Part shown: one piece after another, positions 38,801-54,300 of the stretch
Position numbering within the stretch: the stretch's first letter is position 1
Layout of the letters: the number at the start of each line of letters is the position of its first letter
The notes under the pieces: model-generated
The model's database searches: none
What the model was told of the DNA's origin: nothing
What the model saw: only the letters and a program-made list of their open reading frames with translations
Translations under genes and position numbers: made by a program
Assembly (NCBI GenBank): GCA_003118195.1
Contig: BEXV01000030.1
Location: 258,076 to 322,075 of the forward strand
Reading direction: 5' to 3'
Origin: Hemicentrotus pulcherrimus
Lineage: Eukaryota > Echinodermata > Echinoidea > Camarodonta > Strongylocentrotidae
Length of the DNA stretch: 64,000 bases

Positions 38801-41800
38801 TAAATCATCACCATCCACAGAAAACTGAAGAAAACTTGACATTCCTATACTTTATGTATGTGACATTGCCATGGCAACAAACCTTTTTCAACACCATGCT
38901 TGCCCACCTGTATATAGCTGGAGGGTTTTTCAACACCCACCCTCCACATATAAAGAATGTCAACAGGTGTATTGGGAATGGCTTTACTCTGTGAACTTGA
39001 GAAGAACATTCCCAGAATAGAAGCCTCCCAGGGATCATGCACTTACACACCCCCTTGTCCCCTGGCTTTTGAAAACTTCTAAACCATTGGAAGATGATTC
39101 TATTTAAGACTTTGAGTAAACATGTTGGTTTGAAAATATTGGTATTTACTTATATTTGGAGATGTTCTTAGCACTATAACAGACTATATTTTTCTCACTT
39201 GACATTCTATGATCTGTTCAAGCAAATTTTGAAGGGAAAAAATATACTCAGGTTGGTTTTTACATTAGTTCTTTCTAAAAATGAGAATGATTGGTTGGGA
39301 TTATTAACAGTATATGAAATTGCTTCTCAACAAGTTTATTAACCCATTGCTTACGGGGACCTGGGGGTTCCTGTGTTAAGCCTATGGGAATAAGATAAAT
39401 CAGAAGTCAACGGGTTAAATGAACTTTGGGATTTACATTTTATTTATTCTTTTAAAACCAAAAGTGGAATATATAGACCAAGTGTGAGATTATTTCTTTC
39501 TGGTTATATGACACTTTACATGATAAAAATTCAGACTCAGCTAATCTGATCAGACACAACCAAACTTTGATCTTGCTTAATGGGTAGGGTAATTAAACAT
39601 CTTAGGAATGTGAAGAAGCTATATCAGAAGGGTGCTTCCCCTTAAACAAACAAAACTTTATAGCACCTTACACTGAAGGTTAGAGACAGCAAACAAGGTT
39701 AAAGATAATGATAGATTACAAGGGTTTGAGATCTAATCCTGCAATCGAAAGAATTCTTTAATGTGAGGAATAAATCATTCAATGACTGTACTTGTGCGTA
39801 TTTGCATCCACAATGAAAGGATTAAAGGGAAATCCAACCTTTAATAGCAAACTTAATCTAATAGAAAGAAGATAAATCAGAGAAGTTTGAACTAAATTGG
39901 ACATAAGATAAGAAAGTTATGAATGTTTGAAAATTGTAATCACTGAAGGTATGGGGATCTTAAATTGGCTGACTTGGTAATGTCACTGTTACTATACACA
40001 CAAATGAAGAAAAAAAAATTCTTTAAAAAAATGTATAACTCAACTCAGGAGTGCCTTTTTGCTTTCCATAGCATATATGGAGTAGTGCCTGTCAGATATA
40101 CTTCAAACTTTCACTATTCCGGTTCACTTATTTGTCTGCTTTCATACAATTTGACAAAGGTTAGATTACCCTTTAAACATTTGAATACAAAAAGTTATAT
40201 TGTTTAATTTTCACTCAGATTATCATGATTGCTTTGGCAACAAAATAAAATGAATGTTTAGAGCTCACCAACAAGCCTAACTTCCGAAATATGACCCCTT
40301 TAAAAATGATATAACAAGCACTTTTATTTACCCTTTTTATCAGCATATCTCTTCTTATAACGGAAGTTGAGAAAAAGAACAACCATTTTAAGGACATGAA
40401 GTTTGCCCCAAATCTCTTTCTTTATTTGCTGTCTACAATCAGTGTTTTATCAAAAACCAACTATACCTTCTGCTTACACTTGATAAAGAATGAGAGGTTG
40501 ATCAATAAATGGTCTCTTTAAATGATGGTTAGATTGCCTAATGGTGGTGCCTAATGCTAATATTGACAATGAGTGTTGAGGAATGGTGGATATAGTAAGA
40601 GCATGTTATTGAGCTACCTAGATTTGAATCAGGGACTTGAAAGCAAGTCCCTGTTTGAATGTAGGTTGTCAGGAAGAGGGATGTGTACAAGATGCAAGTG
40701 ACAGAGAGGCAAAAGGTGGGAAAGAGAAAATACAGGAAGGAGGAAAGTGGTAAGAGAGGGAGAAATATGGTGGGGGGGGGGAGTGGTGATGAACAAGAAT
40801 CAGATGAAAAGGAAGTGGAAAGAGTGACAAGATATAGCGAGAATAAGACATTTATCATAATAAAGTAGGGCAGATGAAGATTACTTATTTTCAAGAACTC
40901 AGATAAGACATTCAACCTTTTGAAGAAGAAAAGTAATGTTTTCAAGTATCAAGTTATCAACTAATCGACATTACCAGAAAACAGTGAAAATGATTTTATA
41001 ATGAAATTTACGACATAAAAAGCTATACATAAATGATTGCTACATCAGACAGACTACATTACAACCAGGGGGTTACTAGGGTTTCCACATTACAATGTGT
41101 ATAATGTATATCCAGTAGTTATCTCCTTTAAATGATTAGAGGGCTTGTTTTAACTAATTGCCAGCCAAATTGTTTACCATGGATTAGGTCCTTAGAACAA
41201 CATACTATCATTTTGTTTCACTACATCCCATTGTTAAGCAAACCAAGTGATGACTCATTCAATCTATGGCTATTATCAAGCTTATAAATAGCAGGATAAT
41301 GATAGCATATACCTAAACTTTTATCTTCTAAAAAAATAAGCTGAAATTATAAAGATGGAAGCATGTCTAACTGAAGTAATAAACATATTTTTAAAAAGCA
41401 TAAACATTATCATGTTTGTGTTTCCTCCCTTCACACTCAATAAAATCATCCACAACCCAAGAGAAATAGGGATGAGTTTGCGTTTCTAAAGACAAATTAA
41501 TATGATCATATTACAGCAGGAATAGAAATGGTTCACTGTAAATATTGAAGGAACCTTATTGATATTTATTTATTTTAATAATACTCAATTCAATTGTTTG
41601 GTCTGACTCCAAAGCATGCACATATTAATAAAAACACATTAAAGAAATTTGAAAGGAAGACGCAGAGAGCAAAAGAATGTATCTCTCTTTGACTATCTGT
41701 ATGTTTAGACAAGAAAATCCTTGCTTTTTTCCCTCTCACATCCTAACCAGCAGCCGCACTCATCATCCAAGACATCCATAGTCCCAAGAGAAGTCTGGAG

Positions 41801-44393
41801 GAAAGGAGCTTTTATTGATCTCTTCCTTCCTACATTCTTTTCCTTGGTCCTTTCCTTATCAAGGTCATGGTCTCAAACTTGCCTGGAGAAAACTTTTTCT
41901 TTTTCTTTTTGCCAAGCACATTTTCTCCAGGGTACCGGGATAATCTTATTCAGAGGGAAACACATGTTTTATTACTTCTTTTAATTGATGTATGTCTGTT
42001 GAAGACAAGTTCTCCTCGATTGTTATGTCTACCAAATCCTTTCCTTACAAGGAAGCTTTGTCAATTTTATGTTTGCTTTGTTCCTTCATCAAACATCCTC
42101 TTATGACATCTAGCAAGGTTACTAATATGTACTTTTGTATTAAACCATCAATACATTCTGTAGATGTTGTTGTATCATATAATAACATAGCTGCAAGCAC
42201 TTCAAATCTTGGTGATCTTTTTATATTCATCATCTAGTTGCATCTCTAAATTTTACCAAAACATAGATCTAGTCATTATTATTAGAAAAAAATTATATCT
42301 ATAATTTCTTTTATAATACACCTAAAAGATACAGCCCTTCTCTCATTTTATTAGAAGAGCATCCACCTGTTTCCTGAGCATGGTAGAAATTCACTTGACA
42401 TGCAAATGTGTCATCGGTAGCTGGCCATCCCTGTAATGTCTCCAAGTGAACCCTAAGCTTGAAGGATCACATCAATCAACCTCACCATCATCATAGACAG
42501 TCATCCCTCCTCTACCTCACTAGATCGAGTCAGGGAGATGCAAGCTTTTTAGAAGGAATTCATATCTACCTGATCCAGACAGTACTCCCACTGACGAGAA
42601 TGCAATCTAAATTGCTCCACTATCATTCAATTCAGACTAATAGCTTACTCAGCTTCAACTAATGTTACAAGATGTTATCCATCTACATCTGCGAGACAGA
42701 ATCAACTTTTTAGTGTAAATTCTAGGAAATATGCCCTTCGCCTTACAAGTTTCTGTTATGATATTGGCTTATGCACAGCAGAATATTTCAGAAATAACAT
42801 TCATAAATTGCCAATAACAGCTGTTTTATTATTTAATTATTCTGTGGCATGAAATTGCTTGAATCTGGACCATGCATGAAATTAAATTGAAGGAAAGTTT
42901 CATGCATGAAACAATTCTGGCTTCCATTATTCAGTGGACCTTACATGGCATGAGAATGACAAGTTTTCACAATGCGAGGCAAGGCATCTTACAAAATGTC
43001 ATTCATGCTTTAACCTAACTTAGTGGGGGTCTGGAACGAGACAACCTGTTGATGGCTATGGCATTTCCCTTTAAGCATACGAACCAACCAGACCATAAGC
43101 TTTATCAGACAGTAGTTCCTATTGAAGACAGAACATATAATTCCGGGTAGGAAAAAAATGAACACAAGAAAAAAAATTAAATTGACTTACGGCAATACCA
43201 ATAGCCGTGTGCATCACCTTTCGAAATGTGTGAACTTCACCGCATATTACATAATCTGGACATGATTTCTATTGGCAAAACAACAGAGTAATGAAATTGC
43301 CTTTTAACTCGAGTTGAGTTCTTGGAAGTCTTTGTGGCCATGTTAAAATACCACATACTCCGAACATTTATGCAAATAATATCTTGTGCATCCATATTCC
43401 AAGCATGAAATGAAAACATCAAATATGTCTTTGCTGATTTGTAAATTGTAATCTGATCCTCTGTATGTCTGGCTCTGTTGTTTTTGTTTATTTGTCAGTA
43501 ATCAATTGGCTGTGGCTGTGAGCTTGTAATATGTATGGGAACCCATGGTTTTAATCTGACACGATACACACTGCATGGACTCTTTATCATTCCTTAATTC
43601 ATATCCTTTGTCTTCAAGAATGGGGGGTAGACCATGGGGTCTAATCAATCAGAAGGAGCTTCGTTTAATCTCAAGGAAGAGGTAGTGATTATCAGCTTCC
43701 TGTGTAGTGTGTAACGTAATTATAAAGGAACTTGGTATAGGTACGTAAACTAGAAGGGTAACCGATTGCATACCTAAATACCAAGACTTGTCTCTATCAT
43801 TAGAAAATAGGACTACACAAATTTATTTGCTTTCTTCCTATTTTTATTATTTCTTTTAACTGCTGCTCTTTTTTTCTCTCGTAAAAGATTAAACAAATTC
43901 ATCATGAGCACATGAGTAAATCATGACTGTATCATTTATTTTTGACAGAGTAAGTAAAGCTTGGGAAAATCAGGTCTTAATTGGGGTGGTATTAGAAGTG
44001 CATTCATAAAACTCTTGCTTCATTAACATTGCCATTGTTTATGATGTACAATCCAACAATTTAGATCACGATTCAGCTACATACATATAAGTGGGAGGAT
44101 ATTTATAAGTATAGCCCTTCTTAAAGTACCTCCTTTACCATTCCTTTCTTATGATAAATTACATTTGTGCCTTGACCATTGCATTCTGCAAATATTTCAG
44201 AGAAGCTAGTTCAATTCAAATAACCATACAGAATTATCAATAACACCCATGCTGTGCTGACTGTTGGATAGTTTTGGGAAACCAATTGAACAACGCGAAC
44301 CTGCATTGCGTTCAGCTTATTAATCAATTTCAAGCCGCATTCTTGAAGAAAAAAATCTTGATAATATAAAACATATAGAAACTTCCCTTATTA

Positions 44394-44430
<37 letters not shown>

Positions 44431-45296
44431 GTTAAGGTGACTGAGGTGAAAGCTGAGGTCAAGGTGCATGAATGATCATGTGAATCTGACAAACTCATCT
44501 TGATCATGACTCGCATTAATCCCACATAATGTCATATAAGGTATGCTGAGGACCTGAGGTTAAAATGCAAAGACACCAAACAACATACTCCAAATCAAAG
44601 CAAAGTTCTGAAGCCTTAAATCTTAAGATATATTTTGTTTTGTAAATAAATGTTTATAGTAACAAACAATGCTAATCAGGAAGCTGAATGCATAAAATCA
44701 CAGCTTGAAAGATTGACTCTATAAGTATACTTTATCCAATTTACTAATCTGATAGCTACACTCCTGACAAAAACTAATATAACATANAAGATTAAACAAA
44801 TTCATCATGAGCACATGAGTAAATCATGACTGTATCATTTATTTTTGACAGAGTAAGTAAAGCTTGGGAAAATCAGGTCTTAATTGGGGTGGTATTAGAA
44901 GTGCATTCATAAAACTCTTGCTTCATTAACATTGCCATTGTTTATGATGTACAATCCAACAATTTAGATCACGATTCAGCTACATACATATAAGTGGGAG
45001 GATATTTATAAGTATAGCCCTTCTTAAAGTACCTCCTTTACCATTCCTTTCTTATGATAAATTACATTTGTGCCTTGACCATTGCATTCTGCAAATATTT
45101 CAGAGAAGCTAGTTCAATTCAAATAACCATACAGAATTATCAATAACACCCATGCTGTGCTGACTGTTGGATAGTTTTGGGAAACCAATTGAACAACGCG
45201 AACCTGCATTGCGTTCAGCTTATTAATCAATTTCAAGCCGCATTCTTGAAGAAAAAAATCTTGATAATATAAAACATATAGAAACTTCCCTTATTA

Positions 45297-45333
<37 letters not shown>

Positions 45334-48300
45334 GTTAAGGTGACTGAGGTGAAAGCTGAGGTCAAGGTGCATGAATGATCATGTGAATCTGACAAACTCA
45401 TCTTGATCATGACTCGCATTAATCCCACATAATGTCATATAAGGTATGCTGAGGACCTGAGGTTAAAATGCAAAGACACCAAACAACATACTCCAAATCA
45501 AAGCAAAGTTCTGAAGCCTTAAATCTTAAGATATATTTTGTTTTGTAAATAAATGTTTATAGTAACAAACAATGCTAATCAGGAAGCTGAATGCATAAAA
45601 TCACAGCTTGAAAGATTGACTCTATAAGTATACTTTATCCAATTTACTAATCTGATAGCTACACTCCTGACAAAAACTAATATAACATATACACATAGAA
45701 AGGATTGTTTAATTGGATAGAGGCAATGAGACGGTGAGACTGGAAGGCGAGACTAGTCATACGTCGCCTTGATAAATGACTGGGATATGTCATGGCTAGC
45801 TGAACGATGTTCTTGATCTAGAATTAAGCCCATAACTAATCTAGACGAATGGGTGGGAAACTGGGAGATCTACCAAGATTGAACAAGTTATTATACTGTG
45901 ATCAAATGTACATCATGGGCCTGATTGATTGCTTAATAATGCAAGACAGATCACTGTTTACTATCAGTCTCATTTCAAACCAAGGACTACTCTAAATCCT
46001 CTATATCCTCTTGATCTGGCCCAGGCATCCTTTTGCTGCTAAACATAAATCCTCAAGAAATGAACAAAACAGACATGGTCCTTTCAAGTGTGCAAAACAA
46101 TTTTTGTAACTGACTGAATTGTATCTGATATCAAATGTCTGACATTAACATTGACTCTCACAGTACGCATCTGATTTTGATCATTACATCCAGTCGTAAA
46201 GATTAGAAATGCAGATGATTCATAATGCAGATCCATTCTGTCAATAATGACAAGGATCATTCACAAGGTTATAACCTCAATTTTGGAGATGATTAAAATG
46301 TCAAAAAACGCTTTAGCCTTGAAATTGATGTTTTACAGTGAAAAATAAATCAGTGGTGTCAAAAGTGTCAAAACTGAATTTACATCATTAAAAATATCCT
46401 GAAATTATGAAAATATTAAACTGGTAAACGAAAGAGCAAGGCTGCCAAAATATATACCATATGAAACTATCTATCATTTGAAGAAGAAAAAACATGTATA
46501 AACTGGCAATCTAATTGGCTTAGCACACCACAGATTAATTAGAAACAATCGATTGAGTGAAGTCATTCACACAATACAGTGAAATCTGAGGGAAAATAAG
46601 GTGTAACCTGAATTTTCTGGCATGGGTTCAAGTTGTTCAAATAGTGAGTGACTTCTGTCCAGAAGTTTTCATTTACTTTTTTACCCCATCAGGAGGCAAA
46701 CCTCATATTTACCCCCATAAAATTGAATCTAGAATTTCTGTTAAGCAATGCCGCTTAACCAATCATAAATCATCATTCTGCGACAAGATGAACCAAAACG
46801 GGATGAAAAAGCAAACAAAGGTCTCACCTTAGTAACTAAGGAGACCTCACATTTGGGTTTAGAATTACCAAGTTTGGGTGTTAAATCTCAGTCATTGGAC
46901 CAGTAAAAGTAAAGAAGTATTTCTGTTTTGTAGCAGTTTTTTGAGACTGGGTGAGGATTGCGTGCAGGAATGTTTGGGACCAAACCCATAGTTTGCAAGA
47001 GAGTCGAAAGAATGTAGGATGAAAATGTCAAAAGGACACATTTAATTATGTATTTGATGTAGACTTGAGCATGGCGCCAAATTTACTTTCTGAGCAAGCT
47101 TTGGTAAACGGTCGACATTCCAAAGAGGTCTTAACTTTTCATGATGAGGTATCATGTTTTATGTTTTCATTAAAACATACATGATTAACCTAATACAAAT
47201 AGCTTTCCTAAAGTCACATGAGTTCAGGAGTATATTCAGCAAAATATGTCAGGAAAAAAAAGCTCAGGATTGCATTCCAGAATGCTACTGCTCGAACACC
47301 TTATCAATATAGGATATGACATAAATCTATGTGTGCTTTAGAAATTTAAGAAAATAAAGAACATGAAATGAAAAATATTTATGTCGCTATTTTTAAACAA
47401 AAAAGAAAAAGCAAACAAGTATGACTTAAGTTTACTTTTTCAGATATGGAAGAAAGAAAAAAAAAATCAATAACAAATGCACCTTTCATCAAATTTGAGC
47501 TTCTAAAAGCAGGCAAAATGATAGACCATTTGACATTTAATTTCACAACACACCCTGCAACCAGACTAACCCAAAGAGACAATAATTTCATTGGCATCCC
47601 TGACATGTCATTGCAAAGAGAAGATGATAATAAATATTTTTATCATATCTTGTTTTTTCAGGAATATTTCAGTCAGGTCATCAGGAGAAAAGAAAAGACC
47701 CACTGCACATCATATATTAAAGGAAAAGGGCTATGAATAAAACAACATTCTTGCTAAAACATTGTATGAATGGGCGTCCTTGGTTGCAGTTCATCCGTTT
47801 CACCAAGCATGAGCATTATTTTCTTTGCATTTTTGTTTCCCTCTATCCATTCTCTGATTGATGAGACGTGATGCCGTGGCAACCATTGGCTAAGGTTCCC
47901 ACGCTGATGTCTGGTGCCTGCAGCCTGCCCCAATTTTTTTCGGCAGAGGGAATCGAAGGAACCGATTATCACCACTTCTATCTCCCCTTGTCTGACGAAT
48001 TATAACACTTCAATTTTCAGATGAAAACAATTACAACTGCCAGTCGAAACATGAGTAAGTGCATCGTGGAGCAGGTTGAATTGAATTTCTTGGTGTTGTA
48101 ACACACCTTTGCTAAACTTTGGGACATCATTGTCAATTAAGAATTAGAAGATGTGTTCACATTTATTCAAATGTGTCATATCTGTCAAACCTCACACCCA
48201 GAGGGGTAGACATGCCCTATAATGTACCCCTATATCATATCCTTAATCCTTAATCCCCCTATTAAAGTTAAAGTTGAGGGCACAATGGTATGCGTTGTCT

Positions 48301-51300
48301 CACTCACTATTTACTTCCAAAATATATTAATTTAAAAGATCAGAGCGATGGGTAATTGATCTATGATGATAGCTCTAACGATTAGGTAGGCTATGTGGTG
48401 TAAAACTGAAGAAACGCACGGTAGATATATATTTCCTAACATTTGTAATTAACAGGCTTATATGGTTACGGATACTTAAAGAATACTGTATGATGGAAAC
48501 ATTGGATAGGTTTGTTATTGAATTACTAGGAGCAGAAAATGACAATTCTATTGATTTTCCCCTCTTAGACCCAGGAAGAAGACCACAATAGATTCACCTG
48601 CCATTTCCTAAGGGATTGGTGGAAAATGGTCAATTTCACAAGACTTAATTTCCATCGCAGGAAATAATTTTCCCATATTCCAAAATGATGAATTTCACAG
48701 CCCATTGCTTCAACAAACCAACAAACCAATGTCTCTTCCAATAACATCCCGATTATATTTCAAGAACTATTTGAGACAACATATTTTGTGATTTTTGCTA
48801 TTCTATTATCATCTGAATGATTATTAATCATATAATCTGCCTTGAATGCATGTTTAACAGCGCATGAAATAATGCACAGGCTCCACTCAAGGTCTAAAGT
48901 TTGGTCTGCACTTGGAGGTCGGAGCGATGATTCAACAATGATTCAAGTCATTAGGGAAGTACTTGTGATTTATTTCAATAAATCAGAGTGAGGATTTCCT
49001 TCGCATGGATAGATAAGCTTATTCCCTTTTTTTGTTGAATGAAACGTGTTTGATTTGCTTAGGGTACGTCTCAAAGGGCGGAAAAGACTACCCATGCGTA
49101 CAGTGTCTTGCTTTGGGAAGTGAGATCCACCGATTTAATCAGCATTTCGCAGTAGAATACTGATTCTCACAAATGATCAGTTCGTTCTTTTTTCATCTGC
49201 AGAAACACACAAATAGATCAAGATACAACCATTATTGTAAAATTAGAACTTTTTTGCAATTGCTAAATACAGTACTGCCAGGCTTTCTCACTGTCAGGAA
49301 CATTCATGAATTACAAAAAAAACAGTTTCTTGTTTTATAGTACCCTCCCCTGATGTTATCATATGAGTATTCATTGAGTTATAAATTCACTGCACAAGCG
49401 ATTCCTTTAAGAGGCCATGCATAACTTATTGAAACATCAGCACATGACCTGTAACCGGTAATGCCTTGACGGCGGCCGGAGAAGGGAAAAAAATCAATTT
49501 CCCCAAAGATGTAAAAGCTCAATTAAAGATTTGTTCGGCGGACAACATGTAAACGAGAAGAATTTGAAGGAGTGCTTTAGAGTACAGCCCCATTGCCTCT
49601 GAGGGGCTTCCAGACTCTTTGAAAGCCTTGCAGTCAATATTTATCTCCAATGTGTAAAATGTTTTGGCAATGTGAAGAGAGGGGTGGCAATAGGGTGTTG
49701 AGGGCGAGAAAGGGTGTTGAGGGCGAGAAAGGCAATTGACATGTAAAGCTTGCAGTCAACATGGAATATGTAGAAAAAAAGAAGAGGGGAAAAGGTTGTT
49801 TTGCAATTGGAAAGAAAAGTATGCAAGGACACTGTCTGTGGAGTGTGTGCATACCTTGTTGGAGGATACACAAACTCCTGAATAGGGGCGCGACCAATAC
49901 TGAAAGGGGTACAAACCTCGATGAAAGGGTCACACCAACAGACAGGGTGTTGGATTAAGAAGGCGATTGTGTAATTCATTTGTGGAAAATGAAAGAATGT
50001 TCCCGAATTGTAGATGGAAGATGATGGATTAGTGATCAAATAGGCCGTCATGTTCCTTTAGTATAAAGGCATGGTCCATAGAGACTAGCTGAAGCCATGA
50101 GCCATCATGCCGTTATTACATTTTACAGACTCATTGGCTGCATTTTTGTATAAGAAGTATCCAGTAATGAAACGCAACATTTGACTGATGATTCACATCT
50201 TACCGGACAACACATCAGTCAAAAGGAACTATACACGTTCTTACTTTTAGTTGTATCAAATAAAATGACCCTCTTTAAAGGTGAAGGAAAAAATCAAAGT
50301 TTTAATATACAGAGCATTACAAATCTAAAATTCTCACACTTTCAAAATTAATTACCGTATCCAGAAGTAGAGGCAAATTATTACCTTAAAAGTTAAAAAA
50401 AAAATGAGTTAGGGTCTATTTCCTTCAAGTGAACAAATTCTCCCATCATGTAAAACAAGAAAAAGAAATTTGGTTAAAAACTTCAATTAAGGAACTATCA
50501 TCCATATATTTAATTATGAGACTGTACATATGAATAGTAATGAGTCATGCCTTTAGATGACGCCTTTAACCGAAATGTGCTGAACGTTTTTTGAGGGAAG
50601 GCCTCAATTTTTTTACTTCTTTTACTTCGAATAACCAGACATTTTCATTCGTCCAAATTACCAGCTCCTAGGCTTACCCAGACAGGTTGAGTGGCAGGCT
50701 GTGAAGAGACAAGAAGTCTGCTTGTGGGTCTGTCTGTATAAGAGCGTGGGAGCAATAGGGGAGGAGGGTTCGACAGGCACCAAGAAAAGAGTTGGAAGCA
50801 CTTTTTATTCAAAGGAGGCCCCGACTGTTTTTCACATACATGTATTGCTGCTGAATGAGTTTAGGTTAGGGGGCAGAGACCTGCGCAACAGAGAGGATGT
50901 GGAAAGGTAACATTTAAAAAAAAAAAATCATTTGATCTTGACCAAGGTTACCAGCACTTTTTACACCACAGATGGTCTTATACAAATCGCGAGTAATCCT
51001 GAATTGAGAGCTGTTTGAAAAAAGAATTTGAGCATGTGATAGTTTTGATAGCACATTCAGTAAAGTTGAATTGAGTATCCCAAATTAACACAAATAAAAT
51101 TGTGACATTTAATAAATGTTTTCTTCACATATTGAGCCTATCATTAGAACACTACCAGCAACATAAAATGATCTGATTAGGTAGACTGACAATGATAATT
51201 GCAACATCAATGTCCACAGTTGTGGTTAGGCGTTTTCAAAAACTGAAAGATTTAGCGATAAAATAGGAAGAGTATAAGAATGGAGGGGTAATAAAATGAG

Positions 51301-54300
51301 GGCAAGAGGTGAACTGAGGGCAAAGGGGTGGAGCAGAGCTTAGGTAGGGGGTACAGGGTGGAGCACACAAAATGGGTGTACTGACATTTTTGACCATTTT
51401 CAAGGCAAGACTTTAGAGTGATTCATGAATGTAGGGTTCTTGCATGTAATCCAACTAAAAAGCTACAGTGGTTGTATATTTACATGACCAACCATCCCAT
51501 GAGAAGCAAGTAACCTGGTTGATTTCTGCTTAAGTGCTCAAAGTTCCTCTACAGTGAACAATGACCCTGCCATAAGAACCTCTCTAGACACATTAATATT
51601 CACAAAGCCCTTCTTAAAATTCTTGCCCACCTCTCACACCTGACAGAGGGCATCTCCCCTTCCTAACTTGGAGACATCAGATGATTCCTTCACCTTCTCA
51701 CTCAATCATGGATACCACAAGGCTTCAGATCAACGGCCGTTCCGTTAAGTAGGCTGTCATTATGGGCAGCCATCTTGATGTCTCAATTTCATGTTCAGTG
51801 ATGGCTGCTCCAGGACCAAATATAAAACATGAGCGCCGTCCACCTGTTTGCCATTGAGCCTAATCCCGCTTGCCGCCTGGAAATAGATCCAGACTGACAT
51901 GAATACTATTTAAAATTGGAAATTAAAGCTGCGGTTCTCAAGACTACTTGATTAAAAGCTGTTTTTCAGATCTATTAAAATAGACCTATACATTCCCCTA
52001 CAATACACTGCAATATTGTAGAGCATATTGTGCCTTGCCCCCCCCCCCCATCCTACCCGACCCATTATAATTCCCCTGCATTCTGGTACTCCAATGGGAG
52101 CACATAATTGTACATGATGATGATGATGATGGCTTTGTATGTGTACGTGATAAATCACAGAATATAAGTTATCACATAAGTTCAACTTCAAGTCCTACAT
52201 ACAGTAACAAATCTTATTTAATATCCTGCATTCCAGCACATCCCCAATGTCTCCATGTGCTACATTCATGCAACATAATTTTTTTTTTCTTCATCCTTTA
52301 AAAGTTCCAGCACTTATAAAGTTTCTAGGCGTCTGTATCAACAAGCCTTGATAATCTTAATGCAAAGACTAGCTTCTTTTTGTCAATCATAAAAAGAAAG
52401 ACAGAAAAAATGTTTGAAGTCATGAAAAGTTAACAATACAACCTCAGAATCATCCAGGCCAGCAGCGGAGGACATTCATAGCCTGGCATTCTCCTCTTCT
52501 ACTCCCTATTCTTTCGTCTGTGTGGTCTCCAGGGCAAATTCAATTATGCTTTGCCGCAAATGTGCATACAGGAGTGATCATGAATGCCAAATGGTGGGCT
52601 GAGAATGGGGATTTTTCTGAAGAGTTTCCTACTTTTTTTTTCTTCTCCCCCACCTGCATCTGAAAAAGTGTTTGCAGACCGCTTTGTTGGTGAGGGTCCT
52701 GTCTCCCGCTCTGCGACCAAACTTTGTTCCATCAAGAATTTGAAGGAGCCATGCCCATACATTAGATGAGGAAAGGATGTAAATAACACCTTGAAATCAA
52801 CATAAGGTTATGCAGACGACATGCAGAGCAATGGTCAATAAGAACTAAAAGGATGAAATTTAATGCCACAACCAAAAGCCTCAGGCTTTTCACTTCTTTT
52901 CTGAAAGCCCAAGATCATGGTGAATTGCAAATTTGAATAATAGTCCATCAAATCTATTAATCTTTGGCAGAAAATATTCATTAACAAAATATCTCACTAC
53001 CTGATGCAAGGAAATTATGCAATGTGTAAATGTGGTTTTCAATGAATTTTTTATCACGGTCACTGCTGTATTATATGTGAATGACAGGAAATGATTACCG
53101 GTATATTCACTATTGAATAGAATGGTTACTCCATAATTTCTAACCTGCCTCAAACACGTTTTGATCTAGGGCTTATAATCTTTTCAGTTTACAACAATAG
53201 ATCCCATCATCTCTTTACATGTGCTAAATATAGACCCAACCTATTAAAAACTACATGGAGAAAAAAAACCATAATAGTAATTCTTTTACCAAAAAAAGTT
53301 TAAGTCCTCAGGATGTACCTATTCAACAAAAATTGGTAATTGTTTAGTAGGTTTTCCTGCCCTGTCTGCTCAATTAGTTCAAGTGTACCCATGACAGAGG
53401 TCGGAAGTATCCCAATTTCACACAGAATCATCCCACGACATCCAACTCAACAAGTGGGACTACCTGAGCGTAACAGGTCAAATTTCCCCAAATTTAATTT
53501 TCGGTAATTGAAAGCTCTGTGAAATATGATTCATCTCTGACCAGTGTACTTGCCGTTCACAGCTGAGAGGAGTAGGTTTTTGATCCTCGATTCCATGAAA
53601 AATATAACTTTTCCCAGAATGCAATCTGTGCCTGGCTACAGACAGGAATCAGATCAAACTCAAAATTATCATTTTGGTGTCATCATCTGAAATACATATT
53701 AATTTATGTATTTTTACCTTCAAAACAAAAGACTAATAAACAATCTATGAATCAGTGCGTTCATATTTGACTTTACAAACCCCCTTTATCTTCATTTCAA
53801 ATGATGGGTGTGTCGCATGTTGAAATACTTATTTTGGCAGAAATCAGTTTGTATTGCTGTCTGCACCCAATTGATCATTGTAGACAAGACACACATCGTG
53901 CAGCAGTCAATGTCAAGGGAAACCAGGTCATAGGTCGGACCCAAAGCTAACCTAGCTCCCAAATCAAACCACACCTCTCTTATCATGGGCCAAAGGTCAA
54001 TGGCAAACATGCAGGTGTGTCTGTCACAGCAATTCACTTGATCCCACTTGTTGCCAGGTGAGACAAGTCTTTGCTTGCAGAGTCACTCTCTGATCTTCCC
54101 CCGAGGTTACATCTTCATTTTCTTATGTTCTCTGTTACAGAATATTATCTTTTACATTTCGTTTGTCCACTGGTTTTTTTTAAATAAATGTGTTTTTTTT
54201 GGGGGAAAAAAAGGTTTCCATAAGAGTTTTAAGATTGAGTGATCTCATTCAGATCCTCCAACACTTAATACAGATGTATAGGGAACAAATCTTCTAATTT

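Noticed and set aside
40538..40945. 135-residue minus-strand frame in the large intron
   Set aside because: Ser/Pro/Leu low complexity arising from a GA-rich tract on the plus strand.
41721..42237. Cluster of overlapping plus-strand frames
   Set aside because: Phe/Ser-rich, shifting frames without homology or signal of purifying selection.
49634..50051. Two overlapping minus-strand frames of 99 and 136 residues
   Set aside because: Both frames open over the same bases with no recognisable motif; likely chance in a purine-rich region.
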